Shown in pieces: positions 1 to 11,199 of a stretch of DNA of 64,000 nucleotides. Origin of the DNA: Adineta vaga (lineage: Eukaryota; Rotifera). The notes under the pieces were generated by a model. The model was not told the DNA's origin. It searched no databases and saw only the letters and a list, made by a program, of their open reading frames with translations. Within the stretch, counting starts at the first letter, position 1; every line of letters starts with the position of its first letter. The position numbers and the translations under genes were made by a program. The stretch is from NCBI GenBank assembly GCA_021613535.1, contig CP075495.1, forward strand, positions 186,001 through 250,000, in the 5' to 3' direction.

Positions 1-578
1 ACCCACATAGAGATAGATTCGAATCGTGGTATCTTGTAGACTTATCCATCAATATCTCGGATATGAATATCTTAGCTGACCTCGTACAGATTTGAAAAAA
101 AGAAAGACACAACTTTTCTGCCTTAGACCCTATTCCACTATTATGTATATGTACTATTCAAATAAGAAAATAAGAGAGTAGTGAGCTAATTTCTCAACTA
201 TGAAAATAAATCAATTCTATTTATAATTAAGTAAGAAGATACTCGCTCAAAAGATACTATTTAAGTTACTTAATTGCTTAATTAATTAATCGGCGTTGAT
301 AATTATAACTAGTAGAAGAAGAAGAAGAAGAAGAAGGTGTTTTTTTGTTATTTTTGTAGAGTTTATTGACCGGTTTCTGTTAAGTTATTACTTAACGTCA
401 TCAGAATCTAGAATAGAAAGAAGAATTTCTTTATAATTTATCTAAAACCTTAAACTAAAAAAAGAAACTGGAGGGCCAGAAGGGCCTCTGCCAGTAAGAA
501 AGACTGAACGGGGACATTGACCTTAAGGACCTCATGTCTCTAAAGAGGCTCGTCGTCGGACAGGTCGAGTTCGGCCAT
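1..578. other. non-coding, no gene seen
   Basis: AT-rich sequence with no convincing open frame on either strand. It holds an AGA microsatellite (separate entry) and lies beyond the 3' end of the minus-strand gene starting at 1346, so it may include that gene's 3' UTR. The stretch from about 465 to 578 is richer in G+C, like the gene itself. Confidence 0.5.
313..337. repeat. (AGA)n microsatellite
   Basis: About seven perfect AGA/GAA triplets in a row inside non-coding DNA. Confidence 0.9.
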
Positions 579-1346
579 TTAAGTTGCTTCTTGGCCACCA
601 CTGTTCGGACGGATGTTACTGTTGTAGATGATCATGGTGGATAGATGCTGGCGTGGTGAAGGGTTGATTGCTGCTCCACCATCCTCCTCTTCGATACTGT
701 TATCCACCACCTCTGATGCTGCAGATGATGTTGATGGTGGTGTTATTGTTGGTGGTGTAGGTGCTAGAGGATGATGGAGTTCACGCACCCGCTCCCGTCT
801 CTCTCGTCTATCAACCGTCCTCATACTACCGGCTCCAGCCACAGCTGGTTCTGTACGAACCAGAGGGTTGTGCCGGTGTAGTCGGGTTGTCTCCGGTCTC
901 CTCATCACACTGGTATGCGTGCTCCTGGGTCGACGAATGTTCCCATTCTCGCTTGAAGCATTGCGACCAGAGTGATGATAGCCGTAGCCGATGGCTCCCA
1001 CCGCCTGTCTTCTCTCCGTCAGTAGGTAGTCCATAAGACTACCTCTTCCTTCCTGAACCCCTTGCGGCCTATTGGCCACAAAGAATTCACCATTAGGCAC
1101 CCACATCGCCTCTCCCGTCCTTTCACACATGTACCGGCAGTAGAACCCATCACTGTTCGAGTGGTTCATCGCAGCCCGTCGCCATATAGTTGATGGAGGA
1201 CCGCCAACACGAGGACCGGACAAACCACCTCGAACAGCCTCTGGTGAAAACGTTCCTGAGAAAGGGGTCAGAGTTCTAAAGACCACATCGCTCACTTCTC
1301 GATCACTACTTCGCACTGGAGTTGAACTGTTAGTTGTACTAGACAT
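579..1346 (-). CDS. hypothetical protein, 255 aa, Pro/Ser/Arg-rich C-terminus
   Basis: An uninterrupted 255-codon frame with an ATG start, preceded on its strand by an A/T-rich leader. G+C content is visibly higher than in the flanks, which supports real coding. The N-terminal half looks globular: a stretch with aromatic and Cys residues (FYCRYMCERTGEAMWVP, about residues 68-84) suggests a small folded or metal-binding module. The C-terminal half is low complexity, with basic clusters (RRERRERVRE), a Pro/Thr/Ser run and an acidic patch. No signal peptide or membrane segment is visible. I do not recognise the family. It could be a host gene or a structural/accessory ORF of an element. The mirrored open frame at 761-1036 (+) is treated as a shadow. 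Confidence 0.55.
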   Translation of the reverse strand: MSSTTNSSTPVRSSDREVSDVVFRTLTPFSGTFSPEAVRGGLSGPRVGGPPSTIWRRAAMNHSNSDGFYCRYMCERTGEAMWVPNGEFFVANRPQGVQEGRGSLMDYLLTERRQAVGAIGYGYHHSGRNASSENGNIRRPRSTHTSVMRRPETTRLHRHNPLVRTEPAVAGAGSMRTVDRRERRERVRELHHPLAPTPPTITPPSTSSAASEVVDNSIEEEDGGAAINPSPRQHLSTMIIYNSNIRPNSGGQEAT

Positions 1347-2371
1347 CTAGAAAAAAATGAGAAATTATTAGTTTCACGAGTATATACAGCAACATTTAAA
1401 TAAACAGTTCAAAATCACAAAACAACCAAGCCCTTACACATAAGATCGGCTCACTTCAAAGAAGGAGACTTGGTATTGCTACCATGTTCTGTATACCAGA
1501 ACGATCTTATACCAACTGTCAAAAACGACAACTTTATATACCCCTTCAAACACAGTTCATTGGTCTGTTAAGAAATTTCTTAACCGTTCAATCACGAACG
1601 ATTTCTTATTTGACAAATCACATGTTTCTTTTCTTTTTTTAAAATTGACAAGCAAGTGAGATATACCACAAAAATCCATCTCATCATTAACTTCAATCTT
1701 CTATACACTCCGAATTATACTAGATGGTTGAACTGGTCAACGATGCATGACACACCCTCAAGTGAATTCGAATCTCACATCCAGTAACATATCTTTTTCT
1801 AACTTTTCTTTTCTTCCTTTCCCTTGTATCCATTTATCTATATATATATATCTTTTTTTCTTCCTCTCCTTTCATCTCGGTCCACTTGATGCCTATAGAA
1901 AAAAGCACAATTATATATGAATAAAACAAAAGCATATCAAGATTTGGGTCAAATCCACTTGAAATGTTAATTAAACAAACGAATAATTTTCTTTTTGGTT
2001 CATGGTATAATAAGCATATAAAACAGGCTCATTATGAAAAATTCATGGAGTGGCAAATATCAAATTGGTACAAATTTTAAAGTGTGCGTGTCAAAATTAT
2101 TAAAAATTTTAACTTTTGAAAACTTGAAAATTTGAAAATTCTTATAATTTTTGCAAATTGTGTAAGTACAAAAGCAAAAGTACGTTATCACATGAATTAT
2201 TAGTGTAAAACAGAAATCTACCTTTGATGCAATTGAAATTCAATCAGAAATCAGAAATCAGAAATCAAAAAAATTATAATACCTTTTTGTCAATCAAAAA
2301 TCAACCAAAGAAGTGAATTTTTAGCGAGATATATTTGTAAAGAAAAGTGGTAATGATTAATAAAGAAGTAT
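1347..2371. other. non-coding, AT-rich
   Basis: No convincing exon seen. It contains homopolymer-rich tracts, a TA run near 1840-1850, a stretch of AAATTTTGAAAA-like near-repeats around 2095-2150, and a short tandem of TCAGAAA units at about 2244-2266. It separates two minus-strand genes and probably holds the promoter side of the 579-1346 gene. Confidence 0.5.
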
Positions 2372-4435
2372 TCAAAGTGCTTGATCATATGAATCGATAC
2401 CTGTAGTTTTACAGTTTTTTAAATGAAACAGAACTGTGAAGAATATGGTCGATTTTGGATAATTATATCCTCGAAAAGAATTTTTGAATTGCGACAGGTA
2501 CGAAAACATTTGTTCAGCAACTTGTGTATTGATGGATTTAAAAACATCATGGTGAGATGAGTGATCAGGTCTCATTACTGTTTTACACATTTGTCTTGTA
2601 TGGTTCTTAACATGAAAGCGGTCAATTGCCATGGTTAGATCTGTTAGAAATTGGGTGAAATTTGTTGATTTCAAATCTTCCGTACCAAAATGTTTTTTTA
2701 TAAACAATTTTAATGTGCACGCACAATCGTAACACATGGCGATGGGTAATTGACCAAACCGCTTTATTGTTAGAATATGATGAAGAACTCGTCGCACTAT
2801 TATTTTATTATAGAGATGAAGAAATATGTTAATTATTAGCAAAATAAAACAAATCTTTACACCAACTTCCTTCAGAACATGGTAACTCTGTAAATCCAAC
2901 TATGACAGCACAACTTAAGAATGTGGCTAAAAATCCGTAAGTACTGATTTTGCATTTAACATTTACTCCAGAGCGGAATACATTGCAAATTTTGTTATCA
3001 TATTGGCCATCATCATTTATATAATCACTTAGCGCTAATTTGTCTAATACTTGTTCTTTATCTTCGTTAATGATCTCTGGTGTCATATGAGTCATTCGAT
3101 CATTTTCCTCTAATGTTGCTGGTTGATGATGCTGGCAGTATCTGTGGTCGATACCAGGTGCTATGATAAAAGCATTAATGAATACAATGATGTACAAATC
3201 CTTATGAAATATACCTCTCCTTAACGGTGAATACAAACAACCCATCTGAATTGGACCTAACTCTGGGATGGTGCAATCAAACACATTCTTATACTGGCAA
3301 ACCAATCTATTGGCTTTTTGATGACCATCAACAACAAAAATTTTTGAGCACGTTTCAGGATTGCATTTTTTCGTAAACCGTTGATGATTTGTCCAAAAAC
3401 AACAAAATTTTTATATAGATCATTTTTAATCAACAAAAAATATGGATTACATTCATCAATATCACGTACAGACATTGGTATTTGAACAATTTTGTCGTTT
3501 GTTGTCATGAATTTAAATTTTGCAATATTGATGAAAAGCCACACCATTTGGAAATTTTTTTCATTCAAAAGACTTCAAAAGAAAACAATCACAAAATACA
3601 TATATGCAAAACAAAGTGATTATCATCTTACGAAATACAACCACCATTTACAGTAGCAGCATTGTGACCTAGTCTCCTATTGATCAATTCAATTTTTGAG
3701 TTATAAGCGTTGGTATATCCTTCAAAAGATACTGTATTTTGGATTAAGTTTTGATAACAAATATTTGGTTACCGTTTAAGTAAATAAATTTATCATTCTT
3801 AATTGATTCTGATGTAATAAACTTATTTTTCTTACGAATATAAAAATTTGGAAATATTTCAATATCGCATGTTGCACAATAACAAGTGGCAATAACTGAC
3901 AATGAAAATTCTGGTTATTTATGCGTTATCAACAAACATTATGTGTTCACTTACGAGCTTTATATGTTCATGTCAATGACATCACTGTCCTTGGACGATG
4001 AGCATATACAGGCTTCAATGATGCCTGGCATTCAATACATGTAGTAGTATATGGTTGTAAATATAATTCATGTGCATTGGCAGATTCGGCAATATTGTTG
4101 CCAATATATTTATCAATCATTTCACGTATAGAATATTGCTGGAACATTGCATCAAATAATGGTTGTGTTGACATAAATTCAATTATCGTTCGTACAGTAT
4201 GAACTTCATACGATTTACCAAAATGTAAACTAATAATATTCCGTATGTGATAATCCTTTCGCGGCAATTCTTGTGGAAAAAATTTGTTCAAATTCATTAC
4301 ACACATAATCTCATTCAAACGCATTGTTCTCATCATCAATATTAAAGTATGTTCTTCATCGGTGACTTCAACAGGTATACATGTTGATATATCGACAGGA
4401 GTTGTATTCATATTGTTATATTTATCTGAAAACAT
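2372..4435 (-). pseudogene. KDZ-like transposase, copy 1, decayed
   Basis: Minus-strand pieces align by eye, in order, with the intact gene at 60828-63236. 4435-3968 matches its N-terminal part and has the first Cys pair (TTCIECQ). About 3895-3610 holds the second pair (CYCATCD) and an EGYTNAYN motif. 3568-3257 and then 3305-2829 carry the DGHQK first-Asp motif. 2899-2372 carries YDCACTLK (second Asp), DRFHVKNHTRQMC (metal-binding His/Cys) and NTQVAEQ (catalytic Glu). An intron of about 50 bp after the PLRR codons (near 3150-3205) matches the position of the 48 bp intron in the intact copy. The frame slips at a run of six T at 3366-3371, between the zinc region and DGHQK, so a full protein is not encoded. 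The family was recognised from motifs only; a related RNase H-fold transposase group is possible. Confidence 0.65.
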
Positions 4436-4786
4436 ATGTAAAAATGTATTTTCAAGATAATATTTACGTCACATTTTCATGTAGTCGAATATCACACTCT
4501 CAAGGAATTGTTTACATCATCATGCATTTTAATGTATTATAATTCGCCAAGATAAACTAATCATATTCATAAATACATGATAATTTAATAATTGGTGATA
4601 TGAATACCACTTCGAGTAAGACTTAATTATTTTTATTTTTATTTTCCATGTTAACGTAACTAGCATATACGGAAGTAAAAAAGAACTAAAAATAAAAAAT
4701 TTGACATGCATCGGGATATTCGAATAAAAAAAGTCAATAAAAAATGTCATTGTTTAAAAGTTAATACTATTGCTGAATGAAGTTAA
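4436..4786. other. intergenic/5' region of KDZ-like copy 1
   Basis: AT-rich. An acceptor-like TTTTCAG (minus sense) lies just upstream of the 4435 frame, so a small 5' exon of the KDZ-like copy may sit here, but I could not place one. The open frame at 4529-4750 (-) is very AT-rich and hydrophobic and I do not accept it as a gene. Confidence 0.4.
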
Positions 4787-6965
4787 TTAATATTTTTTCT
4801 TCATTCTTCTTGGTTGTGTTCGTACTTCGTTTTCTCGATCATCAACTGAGCGTAGTTTTCGTTTTGGTCGTACAGTTAATGCCAATGTACTTGTAGTTTC
4901 AGCTTTTGCAGTTGCATCGATTTGCACCTGTTGTGTTAATTCTTGAGGTATGCCATCTGTTACACTCTGCGCACAAGGTAATGAATGCGATACTTGTGTC
5001 AACGGCAATTCATTTTCATTATTAATATCGGTTTCTTCTAATACAGCTGATGGTCTGAAACGTTGGATGTTCCATCGAACATGTTCCACGTAGAAAGTAT
5101 CTGATTGAAAAACCTTGATACATTCATCAGATAAAGTCCAATTGTTATTGGTGAACACATTTTCTTTTTGATGTGGATAAAAACTTTTCATATACTCTTC
5201 AAGTGACATGTTTGCCTGCGATAGAATCAAAACGAGATACATATTATCCATTAGAAATCGTGCAAAATGAAGGAAAGAGATGTGTTACATTTTTCTGCAA
5301 TGATTCAATGAATTTGAATTTGGATGTGTTGGATTGTAATTGAGGAGCTTTTCTTTGAAAAAAGAATAAAAAACAATTCGTGTTAGGAAGAAATATAGTT
5401 TCAGTTATTACTTGATCCATCCCTCTCTTAAGGAACGCTTCGTATCTTTTTTGATACTTTTTTTTGATCGACTTGGTTCTATCCATAAGTCATCCTTCTG
5501 CTCGAGTAGCTCAGCTTCAATCAATCGTGTAATCGCTTCCAAACGTATTGATGGTCTATTACATATCTGGGTAAGATCTGTTTTTGTATAAATAACAGAT
5601 TTGCTACGTAATATGTTGTTCATTGCTCTTTTCACCGTTTTTTCAGAATGTTTGTCATCTATTTTATTCACTATAGAGAATAATTTAACGAAAGGTCGAA
5701 AAGAAAAATAAGAAACAATCTATGTGAACCTTCTTTGATATTATGTGATGCTAATGTAGAAGAATGTGCATCATCAGTACTAACGTTCAATATTTCAGTT
5801 TCAATCTGATTACTACATATAGATATAGAAGAATTATCAAGATCTTTCAATATTTGTGAACTATCTAGCTCAGATGTTTCTAAATGCAAAGATGTAGATT
5901 ATTGAAATTAAAAAATAGAAGAACAAAATACTATTATTGACGTCAACATGTTGCTCATATATCAGTTGCACATCTAAATCTTGATGTTGTTCTTCACAAT
6001 CTTTTTCATGTGTATTACATGGAACATTGACTACTGATTCTGTAGTTTTTTCCAATTGAATTGGAGAACTAGTTGTTGGTTTTGGCGGATTTGCTGCTTT
6101 ACAATTATTATCTGATTGCTTTCGTCGATTGCACAATAGTAAATTTTCAATATCATTATAATCACAAGAGAATACATCTTCATTCGTAGTAACAAAGCAT
6201 CCATCTTCGACTTCTTGTACACTACCATTCTGAATATGATGTTGAATTACTGTTTCTAAATGATTTTTATAACATTTGTAATATGGCACAAGACAAGAAC
6301 TGTATTTGAAAATTTCCAAAGATAATGGTGACAATTTGTTATTTGGTGGAATGGAAGATATACGATAGACCGAATAATATTCATCAACATTTATGCCATG
6401 TTTGATCAATTTGTTTTTTACACATTCTTGAAATACATCGTTAGTTTTTGTTATTGGAATTTTCATATACGATTTTATTTTTCTATTTCGAACATCTAGT
6501 AGAAAATAATTGAATTTCAACAAACCATCATTGATCAATTCTTGTAAAGCTTGTTCGCCTAATGCAGGAGGATTTTTAAGGATTCCGCTTAAAATAATAA
6601 ATATGAGATGAATATCTGGTTAAACAATTAGAAAGATGGCTGCACTTACGTCTGTCCTGTTATAGGATTTTTGTCTGTCAACGTTGATAATGGAAGAATA
6701 TTGAATTCACAGAGCATAATTAATTCTTTTAGTCGTGTTTGTTCAGATACAGTTGATGAATGTTTAGTTACAGGTTTAGTAGAAAAATTGTAATCAATAG
6801 TAAACAAAGTTGTCACAACATCCAGTTGATGCTCGTACCATTTCCAAGCAGCCAACACCGCATCTTTTTGAACAATTATCATCGGATCCATTGTTGTTTG
6901 ATCAACGTTCTTTTTTCGTGGTAAATATGTCACATCATAAACATAAAATTTTCTTCTAATTATAT
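4787..6965 (-). CDS. DUF3987-like primase/helicase-associated protein, C-terminal part, six exons
   Basis: Six minus-strand exons join in phase: from about 6965 to 6650, then 6587-5932, 5879-5730, 5670-5412, 5352-5289 and 5215-4787. The five introns are 62, 52, 59, 59 and 73 bp, all GT-AG. From 6933 this gives 1842 nt (613 codons plus stop) without interruption. Exon 1 contains VQKDAVLAAWKWYEHQLDV, which resembles the helix ending DUF3987-type proteins and aligns with DTAKAAVLLMNYYVTQKQ in the gene at 25784-26062. Exon 4 carries a helical segment resembling a winged helix (about 5600-5500). The C-terminus is Thr/Gln-rich and then basic (RPKRKLR, RRMKKKY), like a nuclear localisation signal. 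An AG acceptor just above 6965 implies more exons upstream, but none were found, so the gene is probably 5'-truncated. It lies directly upstream of a KDZ-like copy on the same strand. The exon structure is strong; the family name is an inference from short motifs. Confidence 0.6.
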
Positions 6966-7757
6966 TTTGTAAGGTGCACGCAATGCAAAAATCGAGTGAA
7001 ATTTATTTTTGTTTTTTTTGCACATGGTTAGATAGAGCGTGCGCTGCTGATCACGATGCACTACTTTTTTTCCTTTTTATAAGCTATTTTGTAGCCAAAA
7101 ATCGCAAAATCCTTCGAAAAACCCGAGTTCTCCCCAAAATCATGTTTTCGGACGAAATATGCAAAAACCAGTATTTTTCGGTTCTTGGAAATTCTTGAAA
7201 ACATTTTTTTTAGATTCACCATCAAAAACTGATTCTAGAAAAGCTCTGAAATCGCTATTAACTCAAAAATTATTTTTATGATGGCACTTCTAATATCTTC
7301 CACTACAGCACTAATAGGTGAATCTTGTAAACCTATCTAGTTTTTGTAGGAAGGTGCGAGGGCCAATTTTTGTTTGTTTTAATCCTCATACCATCCTCCA
7401 TAAAACTACGCATCGCTTTTGTTTTCATCTATTTTCTTCGTGGAGAAAAGTTCACTTTACTGATGGTACAGGCAATCGGGGAGGTCATTCGGATATAACA
7501 CATCCATTTTTCAGTCAAATCGAATGAAAATTTTTTTACAATGATAAAACTCGATGACAAATCGAATGGGCACCCTCCGAAGGTGTATCCTTAGTAGAGG
7601 TTTTCCAAGAGGTTTCTGAAAAACCATTTTTTGAAAGTATGCTTGATGTGTCTTAAACTGTATTTACAGCTATTTTACGCACAAATTTAGATGTTTTAAT
7701 AACTTTTTATTAAGTATAAATAGAAACATATAGAGTACAATATAGAAAATAAATCTA
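6966..7757. other. non-coding, possible element remnant
   Basis: No exon supported. It has T- and A-runs, and a short hairpin-like CACCCTCCGAAGGTG at about 7571-7585. It separates the truncated DUF3987-like gene from the next transposase, so one of the two elements probably ends here. No terminal inverted repeat was identified. Confidence 0.4.
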
Positions 7758-9652
7758 TCAATCGTCGTTTATGTTATCGTTTGATATCCGTCGATGTGAT
7801 TGAATAGATGCACTACAGAGTCGACTGAAGAATAGTTGTAACACCTCACCATATGTTTGTCCTTGAGAATATGCTTCAATTGTATGCCAAAAACGACGAA
7901 ATAGTTTTAGTGCAATCTCTCTTTGGACAAAGTATGCACGAGATTCAGATATTAGTTTTATCATTTTTTCGAAGCTTTCTGACTAAACCAAAGGCCTTCG
8001 ATTGCATTGAGTTCACAATGATATTTTGGACAAAAGATAACATTAACTTTATATTTAAGTGCCAGAGTTTCGAGTTTTGTAACCTAGATAAAAAGCAGTT
8101 AAAAGAACATAGTGCGTGATATGGTTTTTATGAAACAAAACTGCTTTCACTTAGTTTTGAAATGCTGGATGTCCTGACAATAGTTCTCGAATTTCTTCTA
8201 ATTTAATTTTAGGTGGTAGTTGTATACCTAAATCTTTACATATTTCAACTAAACCCTTTGATTTACCTTTGTTTTCTCCTTCTTTAAAATAACAATCAAT
8301 AACGTGTGGATTACCATCTTCATCAAGATACTCGATACAGTTAACGATGCACTGGCCTCCCACTGATTTTCTTAAGTCTTGTAATGAATAAGCCTTGGCC
8401 GTATGAGTTCTTGCGTTATCCACAATAATATCAATTTGATGTTTTTTATAATGCTGTTTGAATTCCAGCATTTGAAATAATCTTTCAAATTGATTCAAGA
8501 TTGTTTCGTTGTTGAAATATGCATCGGTTCCAATATTGATACTCGCGATTGCAGATCGTTCAACATAATCTAGGTCGCCACTTGTATTTAATGATGGATA
8601 TTTTTTTATAGCTTGTTTCCATTCATGTTCATTAAGTTCAAAAAATGGTCCTGATGGATGTTGAACAAGGAAATCAGAAACCATGTGGCTACGGCCACGA
8701 CCTTTTGAAAAAAATGGCGTATTTTCTTTGAAAAACCAGCGTTTTGCACAAACTTCACCACTTCGAAAGGTTGATTCATCATGAACTAATTTAGAGAAAA
8801 ATCGAAATTCAGAAAAACAAAGAGAAAAAACCTATAAGAAATTCACTTACATATTAATATTCTTTGAGGACATTTAACTGGAAGACTCCATGCAGGTGTC
8901 TCTCCATCAATAATGGTGTGATAAAAATCCTTATGCTCCAAAAAATACTTTATAAATTCATTACGATGTTTTACAACATCGTCTCTTTCATGTCCTTCGA
9001 AGTACGGACGCTGTGCATTGGCTTCAAACTTTGCTCCCCATCTATGAAGATCTAATTGACAACTTCTTCCGGATCTTATATAACCACCATTAACTTGTAT
9101 TTCAATATCATTTAATTTGCAATACTTCTCGTTAATAAATTGGGCTAGATGCATCGCTGTAAATTCACCTGATTTTTGTGAACATTTTTCTGCAACAAAT
9201 GCTTTGGCATCTACCTCGATTTCTGGATATATATCATAAAATGAATCCAAGTGTTTACCACCACGTGAATCATGTGTAAATTCTTTATGATCACCATTCA
9301 TAAATATGTCAGCCCATTTGTGTGAAGTTTCTGCTGTCATAAAACCTATACTTTTAAGATATTCATCAATATCATCCCATTTAATTTTAAAATATCGTAA
9401 TGACATATAGAGTAATACACTAAGATATTTTGTATTGCATTTTAAACGACACATTTCAGCCAGATCTTCAATGTTGGGAAGTGTAAGTTTCTCCATAAAA
9501 TTTAATTTTAAATTGTCAACATTCACATTCACATCCACATCCACATGATAGTCATCATTTGGAAAATCAGGTGGACTTGGAATCGTCGCATTTTCCCATC
9601 GGTGAGCTGATGCACTACGTGATTGGGTTGTTCTTCTGTTTGTTCTAGGCAT
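7758..9652 (-). pseudogene. DDE transposase (HDEST/GRGRSHMVSDF family), broken
   Basis: Exon 1 (9652-8851) encodes a basic N-terminus and a helical DNA-binding region. A 65 bp GT-AG intron (8786-8850) joins in phase to exon 2 (8785-8154), which carries HDEST (first Asp), GRGRSHMVSDFLV and IDIIVDNARTHTA (second Asp). Exon 3 (from 8083 down to 7758) carries CELNAIEGLW, the third catalytic motif, and ends with SHRRISND. Two lesions are visible. After AAC at 8154 the sequence reads TAAGTG where a GTAAGTG donor is expected, so the donor has lost its G and the frame stops at TAA. Near 7970 the frame jumps between the SQKA and FEKMIKL segments, consistent with a small out-of-frame deletion. Similar cut-and-paste transposases are known from bdelloids and fungi; the superfamily is not certain. 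Confidence 0.75.
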
Positions 9653-9940
9653 GACAAAATAATCAAATATAATTGATAAATAGCTGTTGTAATACGAAAG
9701 AATCGCTAAGATATTGTATGTTTATATCAGATAAAACAGATCTATTTATAAGGGCGAGCGACGAACAAGAACATACCTAGATTTCATTAATACATAGATA
9801 TGAAGTGATCACAATACCTAGAAAAGATAGTACGAATATGAAGAGGATGATTACATGTCCTGGAAAAGATATTACATATATAAACCGAGTGATTATATGA
9901 CCTGAAAAAGACATATATGTAATAGTCGAAAATTGAATTC
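9653..9940. other. 5' flank of the DDE transposase pseudogene
   Basis: No gene seen. Short imperfect repeats of the form CCTAGAAAAGATA / CCTGGAAAAGATA / CCTGAAAAAGACATA recur at about 9820-9915 with a spacing of roughly 45 bp. Confidence 0.45.
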
Positions 9941-10118
9941 AACTATTCATACAGTTATTCAATTATTCAGTTATTCAGTTATTCATTCAGTTATTCAGTT
10001 ATTCAACTATTCAGGGTGCTGAGATGAATTATCTCATTGTGGGTGTGTGGCGGGGCGGAGGGGTATTATCTCATTGTGGGTGTGCGGAGGGTGCGGAGGG
10101 GTATTATCTCATTGAAGG
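9941..10118. repeat. tandem repeats: TTATTCAG units, then a G-rich ~60 bp unit
   Basis: About nine copies of (G)TTATTCA-type 8-mers at roughly 9950-10013 are followed by two or three copies of a unit containing TATCTCATTGTGGGTGTG and CGGAGGGGTAT. The G-rich strand bias contrasts sharply with the AT-rich surroundings. Confidence 0.75.
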
Positions 10119-10144
10119 TTGTAGATTTGAATATTTGATTGAGA

Positions 10145-10315
10145 ATATTTAGGGGCGCTGGCGGAGAGATGTCGAGCTCTGGAAAGACTTTTTCTAAGAA
10201 TAGTAGCGGGTTGGCGAGGAGACGAAATGGTTCTGAAGAGGCGGGACCGAAGGGTTTCACTTGGTATACAGTGTTTGTTGGAGTTAATTGGAAGTTGGTA
10301 CCATAAGTTAGGTTT
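10145..10315. repeat. direct repeat, unit 1 (~170 bp)
   Basis: Nearly identical to 10458-10629. Both units share GAGATGTCGAGCTCTGGAAA, the segment around TATACAGTGTTTGTTGGAGT, and TTGGTACCATA near the end. The minus strand is open through much of both units but shows no recognisable domain. Confidence 0.85.
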
Positions 10316-10457
10316 CATATACTTCATAACTATTCAATTCAGTTAGTTTTCAGTTATTCAGTTATTTTGGTGTGGGTCCAGGGTTGCCGAACCTCCTGAT
10401 TTAGCCAGGAGTCTCCTGGTAAAAAAATCTCCTGGTACCAGGAGCTGGTTTTTTAGA
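10316..10457. other. spacer between the two direct-repeat units
   Basis: Contains more TTATTCAG-type units (10328-10365) and a small cluster of CTCCTGGTA / TACCAGGAG inverted and direct repeats at about 10396-10447, able to form a short hairpin. Confidence 0.6.
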
Positions 10458-10629
10458 ATGTTTAGGAGGCGCTGTCGGAGAGATGTCGAGCTCTGGAAAG
10501 ACTTTGTCTAAGAATAGTAGCGGCTTCGCGAGGAGGCGAAATGGTTCTGAAGAGGCAGGACCGAAGGGTTTGATTTGGTATACAGTGTTTGTTGGAGTTA
10601 ATCGGAGGTTGGTACCATAGGTTATGTTT
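10458..10629. repeat. direct repeat, unit 2 (~170 bp)
   Basis: Second copy of the unit at 10145-10315, offset by about 313 bp, with scattered substitutions. It continues into an open minus-strand stretch up to about 10764, with no domain I recognise. Confidence 0.85.
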
Positions 10630-11199
10630 ATTTACTGTAACAGCAGATTGAGTTGTTTTGTGTGGGTGATGTGATGGAGATTTCATGCTTTTTAGTCGAG
10701 AAAAAAATGGTTTGTTTGGAGCGTAAAATATAAGAGCGACTGATGTGTATTTAACATCTGACATGTGAATTTAGTGTGATTTGGAATGGGCGAAAAATAA
10801 AATGATGGAATTTTTTTTTTCGAAAAGAGAAAATATGCTGATCGGAAAGCAGCTTGAGGATTGATGTGATATCACGTAGATATGTAACTGGATACGGGAA
10901 GTTTTGTGAAATTGAACAAATGAAGAAGTTTCTTGAATTAGACCTATAGAATTAGTTAGAATTGAATTGATTTAAATCAATTTTCATGTATATTTTGATG
11001 TGTTGACTCATTTTACATTAAATCAATGCTATGGTTGGTATCCGGTGATATGTTTGTATAAAACTAACGATCTGTTTCATATATTTATGGGTTAATTGAT
11101 CAGTTTATGATTCGCAGTTGTATGAATAGTTCTTCTTAAACTAATCTGAATTTCTAAAAGCTTTTAATACGTATTAAAGAGAAAAATAAACGGATAATC
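10630..11199. other. non-coding
   Basis: AT-rich, with nothing recognisable. From about 11200 onward the sequence begins to resemble the outer part of the palindrome arms. Confidence 0.4.

Noticed and set aside
761-1036. Plus-strand open frame opposite the 255 aa gene
   Set aside because: Mirror frame of a GC-richer coding region; no independent support.
4529-4750. Hydrophobic 73-codon minus-strand frame
   Set aside because: Extremely A/T-rich, no splice or start support; hydrophobicity comes from T-rich codons.
7318-7527. Plus-strand 69-codon frame starting at a GTG
   Set aside because: No ATG, no domain, and lies in an interval without coding-like composition.
10021-10110. GTGGGTGTG-rich units resembling the bdelloid telomere repeat TGTGGG
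   Set aside because: Only isolated TGTGGG words inside a longer unit; no run of perfect hexamers, and genes continue on both sides.
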